Notes under the pieces: model-generated
Told to the model about the DNA's origin: nothing
What the model saw: only the letters and a program-made list of their open reading frames with translations
Database searches by the model: none
Shown here: in pieces, positions 1-6,870 of the stretch
How positions within the stretch are numbered: the stretch's first letter is position 1
Layout: every line of letters begins with the position of its first letter
Position numbers and translations under genes: made by a program
Assembly (NCBI GenBank): GCA_019244985.1
Contig: JAFASB010000112.1
Span: 1-9,453, forward strand
Source of the DNA: Acidimicrobiia bacterium
GTDB taxonomy: Bacteria > Actinomycetota > Acidimicrobiia > Acidimicrobiales > AC-14
Reading direction: 5' to 3'
Length of the DNA: 9,453 nucleotides

Positions 1-37
1 GCCGCGAGCGGAATTCCTAACGCTGCGGAGCCGCCTG

Positions 38-43
38 TAGGTT
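38..43 (+). promoter_or_regulatory. possible -10 box (TAGGTT) just before the CoA transferase
   Basis: TAGGTT fits the TANNNT -10 pattern common in actinobacteria and ends 8 nt before the ATG at 52. That spacing would give a leaderless or almost leaderless transcript, which agrees with the lack of a Shine-Dalgarno sequence before this ATG. Any -35 element would lie at or beyond the window edge and cannot be judged. A six-base match in 50 bases can occur by chance, so this is weak support. Confidence 0.25.
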
Positions 44-51
44 CGGCGCCC

Positions 52-1299
52 ATGGCCGACCGCCCGTTGCTCGCCGGCGTCCGCGTCGTCGAAAGCTCGA
101 TGCTGGGGCCCGCGGAGATGGGTGGTCTGCTCGCCGATCTTGGTGCCGACGTCATTAAGGTCGAGCCTCCCCAGGGCGACTACGGGCGTCAGATGACATG
201 GCCGATCGTCAAATCGTCGAACGGCGAGGGCGACGCGTCGCTGCTGTCGCTGCACATCAATCGGGGAAAGCGTTCGATCGCCATCGATCTGCGCAAGCCC
301 GAGGGCGTGCAGATCTACCTCGACCTGGTGAAGGACGCCGACGTCGTCATCGAGGCCATGCGCCCCGGCGCCCTCGCCAAGCGCGGGCTCTCATATGAGC
401 GCCTCCGTGAGCTGAACCCGAAGATCGTGTTCTGCTCGATCTCCGGGTACGGGGCGACCGGCCCGTACAAGGAGTATCCGAGTCACGGGATCGCGTACGA
501 CACGTGGGCCGGACAGGTCCCGGTCGCCGAAGACGACCACGGGTACACGTACCTGCCGGAGCACACGAGCATCGGCATCCACGCCGGGCCGCTGTACGGC
601 GCCCTGACGATCCTCGCTGCTGTGATCAGCGCGCGGGAGTCGGGCACCGGGTGTTACGTCGACGTCGCCCAGGCCGACTCGGCCGCCTACTTCGACTGGT
701 ACCGCATCGAGTCGTGGCGCGCCTATGAGCGACCCGACGACGAGGTGTACGGCAACAAGTCCGACAACTACGAGCGTCGCGCGCCGGGAACGGCCGGCAT
801 GAAAGAGGGCGTCCGCTACCAGGTGTACGCCACCGCTGACGGCGAGCACGTCCTGTTCATGGCCAGCGAGCAGGCGTTCTGGCGCAACTTCTGCGAGGCG
901 GTCGAGCGCTTGGATCTCTTCGAGCGCTGGCCGGGCTCGAAGTTCGCCGACCACGCCCGGAACAACGTCGAGCTCCAAGGCATCCTCACCGACATCTTCA
1001 AGCAGAAGACGGCGGCCGAGTGGATCGAGTTCGGCGGCCGGCACAACACACCGATCGCGCCGGTCAACACGCCCAAGACGATCGCCGACGATCCGCAGTT
1101 CCAGCACCGGCTGCCGTGGATCCCCAAGGAGCAGCTCGAAGCCGACATGCTTCCCTTCCCAGCGCAGCTCACCGACGCCGATCTTCCCGTCCCCGGCCGC
1201 GCGCCGAACGTCGGCGAGCACACCGACTCGGTGCTGCGAGATGCCGGCTACGACGACGCTCGGATCGCCGCCCTGCGCGACGGCGAAGTCGTCTTCTAG
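52..1299 (+). CDS. CaiB/BaiF family III CoA transferase-like protein
   Basis: This 415-residue protein has the length and layout of family III CoA transferases, cytosolic enzymes that move CoA between carboxylic acids or, in relatives, racemise acyl-CoAs. The N-terminal Rossmann-type half is typical: LLADLGADVIKVEPP at about 26-40, LHINRGKRSIAIDL at 67-80, and ADVVIEAMRPGALAKRGL at 96-113. Then come the SGYGATGPY segment (131-139) and the glycine-rich helix with SARESGTG (193-200). The C-terminal region carries NTPIAPVNTP (332-341). Family enzymes usually have a catalytic Asp four residues before the conserved Gly of the central helix. Here the local sequence is TSIGIHAG (172-179), so Gly175 occupies that position. 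The chemistry may differ, or the alignment may be shifted. The start at 52 suits the family N-terminus; no Shine-Dalgarno is visible. The next gene begins 159 nt downstream, so it is probably a separate transcript. The acyl substrate cannot be told from sequence. Confidence 0.9.
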   Translation: MADRPLLAGVRVVESSMLGPAEMGGLLADLGADVIKVEPPQGDYGRQMTWPIVKSSNGEGDASLLSLHINRGKRSIAIDLRKPEGVQIYLDLVKDADVVIEAMRPGALAKRGLSYERLRELNPKIVFCSISGYGATGPYKEYPSHGIAYDTWAGQVPVAEDDHGYTYLPEHTSIGIHAGPLYGALTILAAVISARESGTGCYVDVAQADSAAYFDWYRIESWRAYERPDDEVYGNKSDNYERRAPGTAGMKEGVRYQVYATADGEHVLFMASEQAFWRNFCEAVERLDLFERWPGSKFADHARNNVELQGILTDIFKQKTAAEWIEFGGRHNTPIAPVNTPKTIADDPQFQHRLPWIPKEQLEADMLPFPAQLTDADLPVPGRAPNVGEHTDSVLRDAGYDDARIAALRDGEVVF

Positions 1300-1343
1300 C
1301 TCAGGTCGTTCGGCCCGTTCAGCCCTGCAGGCGCACGCAGCAC

Positions 1344-1361
1344 CGAGCCTCATCGGGCTCG
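1344..1361. repeat. short inverted repeat in the 1300-1458 gap
   Basis: CGAGCC and GGCTCG form perfect 6 bp arms around a 6 nt loop, 45 nt after the CoA transferase stop. No T-run follows, so a classical intrinsic terminator is not supported. It could be a weak stem-loop or an operator for the following operon. In DNA this GC-rich, repeats of this size also arise by chance. Confidence 0.3.
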
Positions 1362-1458
1362 AGCAGGCGAACCGTCCCGCCGTTGCATCCGACTCTGAGG
1401 GGCGGCCAAGGCCCTTCACAGCGCGCTCTCATGTAGGGCCGGTTGGCTGGAGCGCCCA

Positions 1459-2790
1459 ATGGCAGTCCCGAACCCCGAAACCGAACGGTCGGCAGGCCGG
1501 GCCACCGCATTGGTGGGTGCCGTGATCGCGGTCGCCGTGCTCGCTACCTGGCTGGCCAACCTTCCCCGGGGAGACGGTGCGGGCCTCACCGCGGTCGGCC
1601 AGCTCACCGGTTTCGCGTGCTCACTCTGTGCCCTAGCGGCCGTTGGCATGATGGCTCGCATCCCCGTCGTCACCAACCTCATGGGTTCGGACCGCAGCGT
1701 GCGCTGGCACCGTTGGGCGTCAACCGCAACCGTCGTCCTGCTCGGGGTGCACGTGGTCACGCTCGTCGTCGGGTACGCGGCGGCGGACAAGGCCGGACTG
1801 GCCCACGAGGTCTCGACGTTGGTGACGACATATCCGTGGATGCTGTCGGCCACCGTCGGCGCCGTGATCATGGTGGGGATCGCGGTGATGTCGGTGCGCC
1901 GGGCCCGCTCGAGCATGAAGTACGAAACCTGGCTGTTCGCCCACTGGTACATCTACCCGGCGTTGTTCCTGTCCTTCGGCCACGAGATCACCGACGGCGC
2001 CAGCTTCGTGCACTCGACTGCCCCGACTCTGGTGTGGACGTGGCTCCACCTCGTCGTCGCCTGTGCGCTGGTCTGGTATCGCCTCCTCGTCCCTGCATGG
2101 CAGATGGTGACCCACCCGATGACCGTCGAAGACGTACGGCTGGACGGAAAAGCGGCCGTCACGGTGATACTCGCCGGCCGCCGTCTCGACGAGTACCGCG
2201 GCCAGGCGGGCCAGCACATCCGGATCCGGTTCCTCACCCGCGACGGCTGGTGGCAGTCCCATCCGTTCTCGTTCTCGGCCGCGCCGACGTCCACACACTG
2301 GCGGATCACAGCCGCGGTCGACGGTGACTTCACGAGTCGATTGCGCGCCCTGCGTCCGGGGACGAGAGCCGTCGCCAGTGGCGCCTACGGCAGCCTCACC
2401 GCCGAACACCGGCGCAGCGCCAGCGTGCTGCTGGTGGGTGGCGGGAGCGGCATCACGCCGCTGCGGGCCCTTCTCGAAGCGTTCCCGGCGGGCACCGACG
2501 TACGGGTGGTGTACCGCGCCCGGACGCCGGAAGACCTGATGCTCAAGAGTGAGCTCGACGCACTGGCGGCCGCTCGCGGCAAGGAGGTCGACTACCTCCT
2601 CGGGCGGCGCAACGCCGACCCCCGTCAGGACGTCGTTTCCCCGCCCGCCCTGCGCGCCCTCGTTCCTGACGCCCCGGGCCGCGACGCATACGTCTGTGGG
2701 CGGTCGGGGTTCGTCGACGCCGTCGTCTGGTCGCTCCGCGCCAACGGCGTGCCGGCGCATCAGATCCACACCGAGCGGTTCGATGCCTGA
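1459..2790 (+). CDS. ferric reductase/NOX-like membrane oxidoreductase with fused NAD(P)H-flavin reductase domain
   Basis: This 443-residue protein probably carries electrons from cytosolic NAD(P)H across the membrane. The N-terminal half (about 14-212) has six hydrophobic segments, near 15-35, 50-68, 84-108, 122-146, 158-175 and 190-212. His84/His98 and His162/His175 lie in two of them, 14 and 13 residues apart, the pattern of bis-heme binding in ferric reductases and NADPH oxidases. The C-terminal half is a ferredoxin-reductase-type domain. It has a flavin-binding HPFSFS motif (268-273), a pyridine-nucleotide-binding GGGSGITP loop (327-334), and a terminal CGRSGF motif (413-418) matching the family CGP-type motif. 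GGAG at 1449-1452 lies 6 nt before the chosen ATG. The next genes encode an FMN-binding protein and ApbE, so the likely acceptor is a flavinylated partner outside the membrane. The physiological terminal acceptor (iron, quinone, oxygen or other) is unknown. Confidence 0.88.
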   Translation: MAVPNPETERSAGRATALVGAVIAVAVLATWLANLPRGDGAGLTAVGQLTGFACSLCALAAVGMMARIPVVTNLMGSDRSVRWHRWASTATVVLLGVHVVTLVVGYAAADKAGLAHEVSTLVTTYPWMLSATVGAVIMVGIAVMSVRRARSSMKYETWLFAHWYIYPALFLSFGHEITDGASFVHSTAPTLVWTWLHLVVACALVWYRLLVPAWQMVTHPMTVEDVRLDGKAAVTVILAGRRLDEYRGQAGQHIRIRFLTRDGWWQSHPFSFSAAPTSTHWRITAAVDGDFTSRLRALRPGTRAVASGAYGSLTAEHRRSASVLLVGGGSGITPLRALLEAFPAGTDVRVVYRARTPEDLMLKSELDALAAARGKEVDYLLGRRNADPRQDVVSPPALRALVPDAPGRDAYVCGRSGFVDAVVWSLRANGVPAHQIHTERFDA

Positions 2791-2792
2791 GG
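2789..2792 (+). promoter_or_regulatory. ribosome binding site fixing the GTG start at 2800
   Basis: GAGG overlaps the TGA stop of the reductase gene and sits 7 nt before the GTG at 2800. It supports this GTG as the true start. Ribosomes finishing the reductase would stop on top of this site, which suggests translational coupling. Confidence 0.55.
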
Positions 2793-2799
2793 TCCACAC

Positions 2800-3291
2800 G
2801 TGAAACGCGCCGTTCCCGCCATCGCCCTGTCCGCAGCCGGACTGACCTGGCTCCTCCACGCCCAGGGCGTGATCGACACCGACGCCGCTACCCGCTCCAG
2901 CACGTCGGCGGCCGCGCCACCCACGAGCGGCGACACCTCGACCACCGAGAGCTCGCCGGCGTCCGAGCCGTCCCAGACGACGCCGACGACGAAGCCCGCC
3001 GCATCGGGCAACCGCACTGTCGACGGCCCGGTCATCGACACCCGATTCGGTCCCGTCGAGGTAGAGCTCGTGCTCGCGGGTGGGCGCATCACCGACGTCA
3101 AAGCGCTCGAGTATCCGAATGAGGCGCGCCGCTCGCAGTTCATCAGCGAGCAGGCGCTCCCCCAGCTGCGCGACGAGGTGCTCCAGGCCCAGAGCGCGAA
3201 CATCGACACGGTCAGCGGAGCGACCTACACCTCCGACGCCTATTCGCGCTCGCTCCAGGCCGCGCTCGACAGGTCGGGGATCACGCAATGA
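2800..3291 (+). CDS. exported or anchored FMN-binding domain protein with flavinylation motif
   Basis: This 163-residue protein probably carries covalently bound FMN as an electron carrier. It starts with Lys-Arg followed by a hydrophobic stretch (about 4-20) that reads as a signal peptide or N-terminal anchor. There is no lipobox Cys and no twin-arginine motif. Residues 30-70 are a Ser/Thr/Pro-rich low-complexity linker of the kind that holds a domain away from a membrane. Residues 74-160 match the small FMN-binding domain. They end with DTVSGATYTSDAY (136-148), where Thr142 of the SGAT motif is the expected site of phosphodiester linkage to FMN. The gene starts with GTG 9 nt after the reductase stop and overlaps apbE by 4 nt (ATGA). 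Order and spacing fit a reductase, carrier and flavin-transferase unit. The domain is the short single-copy form, as in NqrC/RnfG-like and PplA-like carriers, and the rest of an Nqr or Rnf complex is absent here. Confidence 0.87.
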   Translation: MKRAVPAIALSAAGLTWLLHAQGVIDTDAATRSSTSAAAPPTSGDTSTTESSPASEPSQTTPTTKPAASGNRTVDGPVIDTRFGPVEVELVLAGGRITDVKALEYPNEARRSQFISEQALPQLRDEVLQAQSANIDTVSGATYTSDAYSRSLQAALDRSGITQ

Positions 3292-4025
3292 CGGTGGTCC
3301 GACGCGTCGAACATGTCATGGGCACTGCGGTGTCACTGCTCGTACACGCCGACGCGGAGATCGACTCGGCAATCGACGATGCCGTCGCCTGGCTGCACGA
3401 GGTCGACGACCGGTTCACGACGTACCGCCCGGGCAGCGACTGGCTCCGCTATCGCGCCGGCGAACTGGCACCCGCGGACCTTCATCCCGACGTTCGCCAC
3501 GTCGTCGAACGGGCCGAGGAGCTGACGCGAGTGACGCAGGGAGCCTTCCGTATCGATGCCGACCCGAACCGGCCGGCCGACCCGGCCGCCTACGTGAAGG
3601 GGTGGGCCGTGCAACGGGCGGCCGACATCCTGGTGGGCGCGGGCGCCAGCGCCGTGTGCGTCAACGGCGGTGGCGACGTCGCCCTCTGGCGGCTGCACGG
3701 CGCCTGGCGAGTCGGCATCCAGGATCCCTTCGATGCGAACCTTGTGCGCGGTGTCGTCGAGGTCGACTGCGGAGCCGTGGCGACGTCGGGTTCCTATGAG
3801 CGCGGCGACCACGTCTTCGATCCGCGGACCGGAGCGCCCGCACGCGGGCTCGCCAGCGTCACGGTCGTGGGGCCCGACCTCGGCACCGCCGATGCGTACG
3901 CCACAGCGGCCTTCGCCCTCGGCCGAGACGCGCCAGATCTGCTGCGAGCGCTCGACGGCTACGGCGCCTTCATCATCGATGCCACGGGCGCCACCGAGAC
4001 GATCGGCCTCCAGACCGCCGCCTGA
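3288..4025 (+). CDS. apbE: FAD:protein FMN transferase (ApbE family)
   Basis: This 245-residue protein should transfer FMN from FAD onto a Ser/Thr of a flavoprotein partner in a Mg-dependent reaction. Family landmarks appear in order: MGTAVSL near the N-terminus (11-17), DDRFTTYRPGSD (40-51), KGWAVQRAADIL (104-115), NGGGDV (126-131), the ATSGSYERGDHVFDPRTG segment (165-182), and TADAYATAAFALG (200-212) with the probable metal-binding Asp202. At 245 residues it is shorter than classical ApbE lipoproteins (about 330-350), with a compressed stretch around 85-104. It has no signal peptide or lipobox. The ATG overlaps the stop of the FMN-binding gene (ATGA), so the start is well fixed and the two proteins are probably made together. 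The partner's Thr142 is the obvious substrate. The missing export signal is a puzzle if that domain lies outside the membrane. Confidence 0.9.
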   Translation: MTVVRRVEHVMGTAVSLLVHADAEIDSAIDDAVAWLHEVDDRFTTYRPGSDWLRYRAGELAPADLHPDVRHVVERAEELTRVTQGAFRIDADPNRPADPAAYVKGWAVQRAADILVGAGASAVCVNGGGDVALWRLHGAWRVGIQDPFDANLVRGVVEVDCGAVATSGSYERGDHVFDPRTGAPARGLASVTVVGPDLGTADAYATAAFALGRDAPDLLRALDGYGAFIIDATGATETIGLQTAA

Positions 4026-4064
4026 CGCATACGGATCGCCAAATGGGGCAGGGTTAAGGGCACC

Positions 4065-4361
4065 ATGAGCGACCAACCGCCCCCGCCCGAGCAGCAGCCG
4101 GCGCCGCCTCGCGAGAGTGCCGGGCTCAGCGCCGCAGCCATCTCGTTCCTCGTCGTCGCGCTCCTCCTGCTGATCTTCATGTTGGAGAACACCAAGGAGG
4201 CGCACGTCCACCTCTTCTTGTGGCACGTGAACCTGCCGCTGTGGTTCGTCATCTTCGGCTCCGCTCTGGCCGGCGCCGTCCTCTGGGCGGGCTCCGGTGC
4301 CCTCCACCGTCATCGCAGGCGCAAGGCCAACAAGTCTCAGGTGGGCGCGGGCCGCAAATAG
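4065..4361 (+). CDS. LapA-like (DUF1049) small integral membrane protein
   Basis: This 98-residue protein has a Pro-rich N-terminus (5-15), a first membrane helix at about 21-40, a short loop containing the ENT motif (41-43), a second helix at about 57-80, and a basic tail (HRHRRRKANK, 81-90). This layout matches the LapA/DUF1049 family. Those proteins take part in lipopolysaccharide assembly in Gram-negatives; in other bacteria the role is not settled. The family motif of a hydrophobic stretch ending near an Asn, followed by a PLW-type second-helix start (58-60), is visible. AAGGG at 4056-4060 precedes the ATG by 4 nt. It lies 39 nt after apbE and could be the last gene of that operon or a separate unit. 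Confidence 0.75.
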   Translation: MSDQPPPPEQQPAPPRESAGLSAAAISFLVVALLLLIFMLENTKEAHVHLFLWHVNLPLWFVIFGSALAGAVLWAGSGALHRHRRRKANKSQVGAGRK

Positions 4362-4364
4362 CAG

Positions 4365-4380
4365 CTGACGCCGACGTCAG
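4365..4380. repeat. inverted repeat overlapping the promoter region of the amidohydrolase operon
   Basis: CTGACG and CGTCAG are perfect 6 bp arms around CCGA, in the 40 nt gap between the LapA-like stop and the amidohydrolase start. The left arm also resembles a -35 hexamer (4 of 6 to TTGACA). No T-run follows, so a terminator is unlikely. Its position just upstream of the TAGCGT -10 box would suit an operator for a dimeric repressor. No regulator gene is present in this window to pair with it. Confidence 0.4.
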
Positions 4381-4389
4381 GGTCGGCGC

Positions 4390-4395
4390 TAGCGT
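4390..4395 (+). promoter_or_regulatory. probable -10 box of a leaderless promoter for the amidohydrolase operon
   Basis: TAGCGT fits TANNNT and is followed by exactly 6 nt before the GTG at 4402, the spacing that puts transcription start on the start codon. No Shine-Dalgarno precedes that codon, which agrees with a leaderless mRNA. A candidate -35 (CTGACG, 4365-4370) is 19 bp upstream, slightly longer than ideal. Confidence 0.45.
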
Positions 4396-4401
4396 GAACT
4401 G

Positions 4402-5640
4402 GTGATGGACGAACTGCCGAAGATCATCAGTGTCGACGACCACGTCGTCGAGCCGTCGCACGTCTGGCAGACGTGGCTTCCCGAGAAGTATCGGGAGAAG
4501 GGGCCCCACGTCGAGCGCAAGCGCTGGGGCGACTTCAAGCACATGGCCGGCGCCAAGTACAAGATGCACGAGGACCCCGACGGCCTGTGGGGCGACGCTT
4601 GGTACTACGAGGACCGGCTGATCTACGTCCACAAGCGCTTCGTCGCCATCCCCCAGTCGGCGATCACACCCGGCGCCGACGGCGACCTTCCTGATTTCGA
4701 CCGCACCAAGATGGTCATGGAAGCCGTCACCTACGACGAGATGATCCCCGGCTGCTACGACCGGGACGCTCGCATCAAGGACTTCGAGATGAACTGGATG
4801 GACGGCTCACTGCCGTTCCCCACGTTCCCGCGCTTCTGCGGCCAGACCTTCTACGAGGGTGAGGACAAGGAGCTCGGTCTGGCATGCGTCCAGGCCTACA
4901 ACGACTGGATGGTCGAGGAGTGGTGCGGCCCGTCGGGCGGCGTGAACATCCCCCTCTGCCTCATCCCGCTGTGGGACGTCGAGCTGGCGGCCAAGGAGAC
5001 CCAGCGCAACGCCGACCGCGGCGTGCGCGCGATCTGCTTCAGTGAGCTCCCCCACCACCTCAAGCTGCCGACCATCCACTCCGGCGAGTGGGATCCGCTG
5101 TTCCAGGTCTGCAACGACAACGGGGTCACCCTTTGCATGCACATCGGGTCGTCGTCGACCAACCCGGCCGCGTCTCCCGACGCGCCCGGTGGCGTCGGTG
5201 GCACGCTCGCCTTCAACAACTCGATGGCGTCGCTGGCCGACTGGCTCTTCTCGGGCAAGCTCATCCAGTTCCCCAAGCTCAAGCTGGCCTATTCGGAAGG
5301 CCAGATCGGCTGGATTCCCTACGCCCTCGAGCGGGCCGACACTGTGTGGGAGCAGCACGACAGCTGGCAGCACTCCAAGGAGCGCATCCCCGAGCCGCCG
5401 TCGTCCTACTACCACGGCCGCATCTTCGGCTGCTTCACGGCGGACCACCACGGCCTCCACAATCTCGACGCCGTCGGCCGGGACAACATCTGCTTCGAGG
5501 TCGACTACCCGCACACGGACACCACGTGGCCGTACTCCAAGGCGTACGTCGAGAAGATCACGGCCCACCTCGACGACCAGATGACGTACAAGGTGCTGCG
5601 GGGCAACGCCATCAAGATGCTGGAGCTGGACCGGAAGTAA
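4402..5640 (+). CDS. amidohydrolase family protein (amidohydrolase_2 type)
   Basis: This 412-residue protein is a TIM-barrel metal-dependent hydrolase or decarboxylase of the amidohydrolase_2 group. The N-terminal metal site appears as SVDDHVVEP (10-18, with Asp12 and His14). A barrel-strand His is in CMHIGSSS (245-252, His247). EGQIGWIPYALERAD (299-313) and YPHTDTTWPYSK (369-380, catalytic-type Asp373) are the typical C-terminal signatures. The length is normal for the long actinobacterial subfamily with an insertion after strand 1. The start may be the GTG at 4402 or the ATG at 4405, which directly follows it. The GTG is preferred because of the leaderless promoter spacing. It is the first gene of a tight operon, with the P450 starting 7 nt after its stop. 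The substrate is unknown; relatives often sit beside P450s and acyl-CoA enzymes in catabolic loci. Confidence 0.9.
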   Translation: MMDELPKIISVDDHVVEPSHVWQTWLPEKYREKGPHVERKRWGDFKHMAGAKYKMHEDPDGLWGDAWYYEDRLIYVHKRFVAIPQSAITPGADGDLPDFDRTKMVMEAVTYDEMIPGCYDRDARIKDFEMNWMDGSLPFPTFPRFCGQTFYEGEDKELGLACVQAYNDWMVEEWCGPSGGVNIPLCLIPLWDVELAAKETQRNADRGVRAICFSELPHHLKLPTIHSGEWDPLFQVCNDNGVTLCMHIGSSSTNPAASPDAPGGVGGTLAFNNSMASLADWLFSGKLIQFPKLKLAYSEGQIGWIPYALERADTVWEQHDSWQHSKERIPEPPSSYYHGRIFGCFTADHHGLHNLDAVGRDNICFEVDYPHTDTTWPYSKAYVEKITAHLDDQMTYKVLRGNAIKMLELDRK

Positions 5641-5647
5641 CCCGGCC

Positions 5648-6841
5648 ATGGCCGGCACCTTCAACCCCTTCGACGCCGAGCAGGCCCACAACTCCTGGCC
5701 ACTCCTCGCCGAGCTGCGGAAGCGCTCGGCGGTGGTCGACATCGGCGACGGGATGGCTTACGTCACCCGCCACGCCGAGTGCCGCCGACTGCTCAGGGAT
5801 ACCGACGGATTCTCGAGCGCCCAGGGCTTCAAGGCGCCCGGCGTGGTGGTTCCGGTCGAGGACCGCACGCTCGGCGAGCTCGACCCGCCCAACCACACCC
5901 TCGTCCGCCGCGTGATGGTGACGGCGCTCACGCCCAAGGCGGTGCGCGCCGCCGAGCCCTACATCGAGGCCAAGGCGGCCGCGCTGCTCGAGAAGCTGCC
6001 CACGACGGGCCAGGCGGACCTCGTCCCCACATACACGAGCCCCCTCCCCAACGCATCCACCGTGCACCTGCTCGGCTTTCCCGAGGACGACGGTCCCCAG
6101 ATCATGGCGTGGGCCAAGGGCCTCATCGAGAGCGGCTTCCCCGCGACCCACCGCAACCGCGATGGCGTATTCGGATTCGCCGAGGGCTTCCCCGGGTTCG
6201 CCGGGTATATCGACGACCGCATCGCCGAACGCCGGTCGGAGCCACGCGGGGACGTGACGACGAAGCTGCTCGAGCTCGAGGTCGACGGCGAGCGCCTCAG
6301 CCCGCCCCAGCTGCGCGCGATGGTCCGCAACCTCATCACCGGCGGCCTGACGACCACCAGTCAGCTGCTCGGCAACCTCCTCTACGCCGTGTTCACGTTG
6401 CCCGGTCTCGAGGACCGGTTGCGCAACGATCCCGAGTCGATGTCACGAGCCATCGAAGAGAGCCTCCGGCTGTCGCCGCCGGTGATGTTCATCCCGCGTG
6501 GGTGCCGGCGAGAGACCGAGGTCGACGGCACCGCGATCGAGCCCGGCCAACGGGTCGTGATGGGCGCGGCGTGCGCCAATCGCGACGAGACAGTCTTCGA
6601 ACGGGGCGACGACTTCGACGTCGACCGGCCCAACGGCAGCGACCACCTCACGTTCGGCTACGGACCCCACTTCTGCCCCGGCGCACCGTTCGCCCGGGCC
6701 GTGGCCCGCACCGCGGTCGCGACCTTCCTTCGACACTTCCCGCCCGGGACCGTGCGGCTCGCCGACGGGTTTGTCTTCGAAAACGTGCCGGCCTTTTTCG
6801 AGACGGGCCCGGCCCGCCTCGACGTGGAGATCGCACGGTAG
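5648..6841 (+). CDS. cytochrome P450 with atypical I-helix
   Basis: This 397-residue protein is a soluble bacterial class P450, a heme-thiolate monooxygenase needing external ferredoxin and reductase. No such partners are encoded nearby. The K-helix ExxR motif is Glu271-Ser-Leu-Arg274. The heme-binding loop is FGYGPHFCPGA (336-346) with ligand Cys343. The C-helix region has LDPPNHTLVRRVM (78-90). The I-helix oxygen-activation motif, usually AGxET or AGxDT, reads TGGLTTTS (231-238): the conserved Thr (235) is kept, but the acidic residue is Leu234. This may alter proton delivery or the reaction type. GGAAG at 5633-5637 overlaps the end of the amidohydrolase and serves as a ribosome binding site 10 nt upstream of the ATG. 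Length is typical of the family. The substrate cannot be predicted from what is visible. Confidence 0.93.
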   Translation: MAGTFNPFDAEQAHNSWPLLAELRKRSAVVDIGDGMAYVTRHAECRRLLRDTDGFSSAQGFKAPGVVVPVEDRTLGELDPPNHTLVRRVMVTALTPKAVRAAEPYIEAKAAALLEKLPTTGQADLVPTYTSPLPNASTVHLLGFPEDDGPQIMAWAKGLIESGFPATHRNRDGVFGFAEGFPGFAGYIDDRIAERRSEPRGDVTTKLLELEVDGERLSPPQLRAMVRNLITGGLTTTSQLLGNLLYAVFTLPGLEDRLRNDPESMSRAIEESLRLSPPVMFIPRGCRRETEVDGTAIEPGQRVVMGAACANRDETVFERGDDFDVDRPNGSDHLTFGYGPHFCPGAPFARAVARTAVATFLRHFPPGTVRLADGFVFENVPAFFETGPARLDVEIAR

Positions 6842-6870
6842 GCACCCCCCACCCCCGGCTCGTCGCGCAG

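Noticed and set aside
1..51. possible tail of an upstream gene ending at the TAA at 18-20
   Set aside because: Only five codons would be visible and other frames are equally plausible, so it cannot be assigned.
391..1419. 342-codon open frame on the - strand opposite the CoA transferase
   Set aside because: It is antisense to a clear family III CoA transferase and has no recognisable motif; a GC-driven shadow.
1443..2327. 294-codon + strand frame overlapping the reductase
   Set aside because: It overlaps the reductase gene in another frame and has an Arg/Gly/Pro-rich translation with no membrane segments or motifs.
2887..3000. repetitive-looking Ser/Thr/Pro codons in the FMN-binding gene, considered as a DNA repeat
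   Set aside because: The codons vary and no exact repeat unit is present. It is a low-complexity protein linker, not a DNA repeat.
1720..3288. 522-codon open frame on the - strand opposite the reductase and FMN-binding genes
   Set aside because: It lies antisense to two well-supported genes. Its translation is Arg/Gly/Val-rich low-complexity with no domain I recognise, as expected from the complement of GC-rich codons.
5779..6870. long upstream extension of the M24 frame inside the P450 gene, suggesting a 713-residue protein
   Set aside because: Before 6871 the translation is Arg/Pro-rich and matches nothing, while the P450 frame there is unmistakable. The open frame is a GC artefact, and only the part from about 6871 onward is real.
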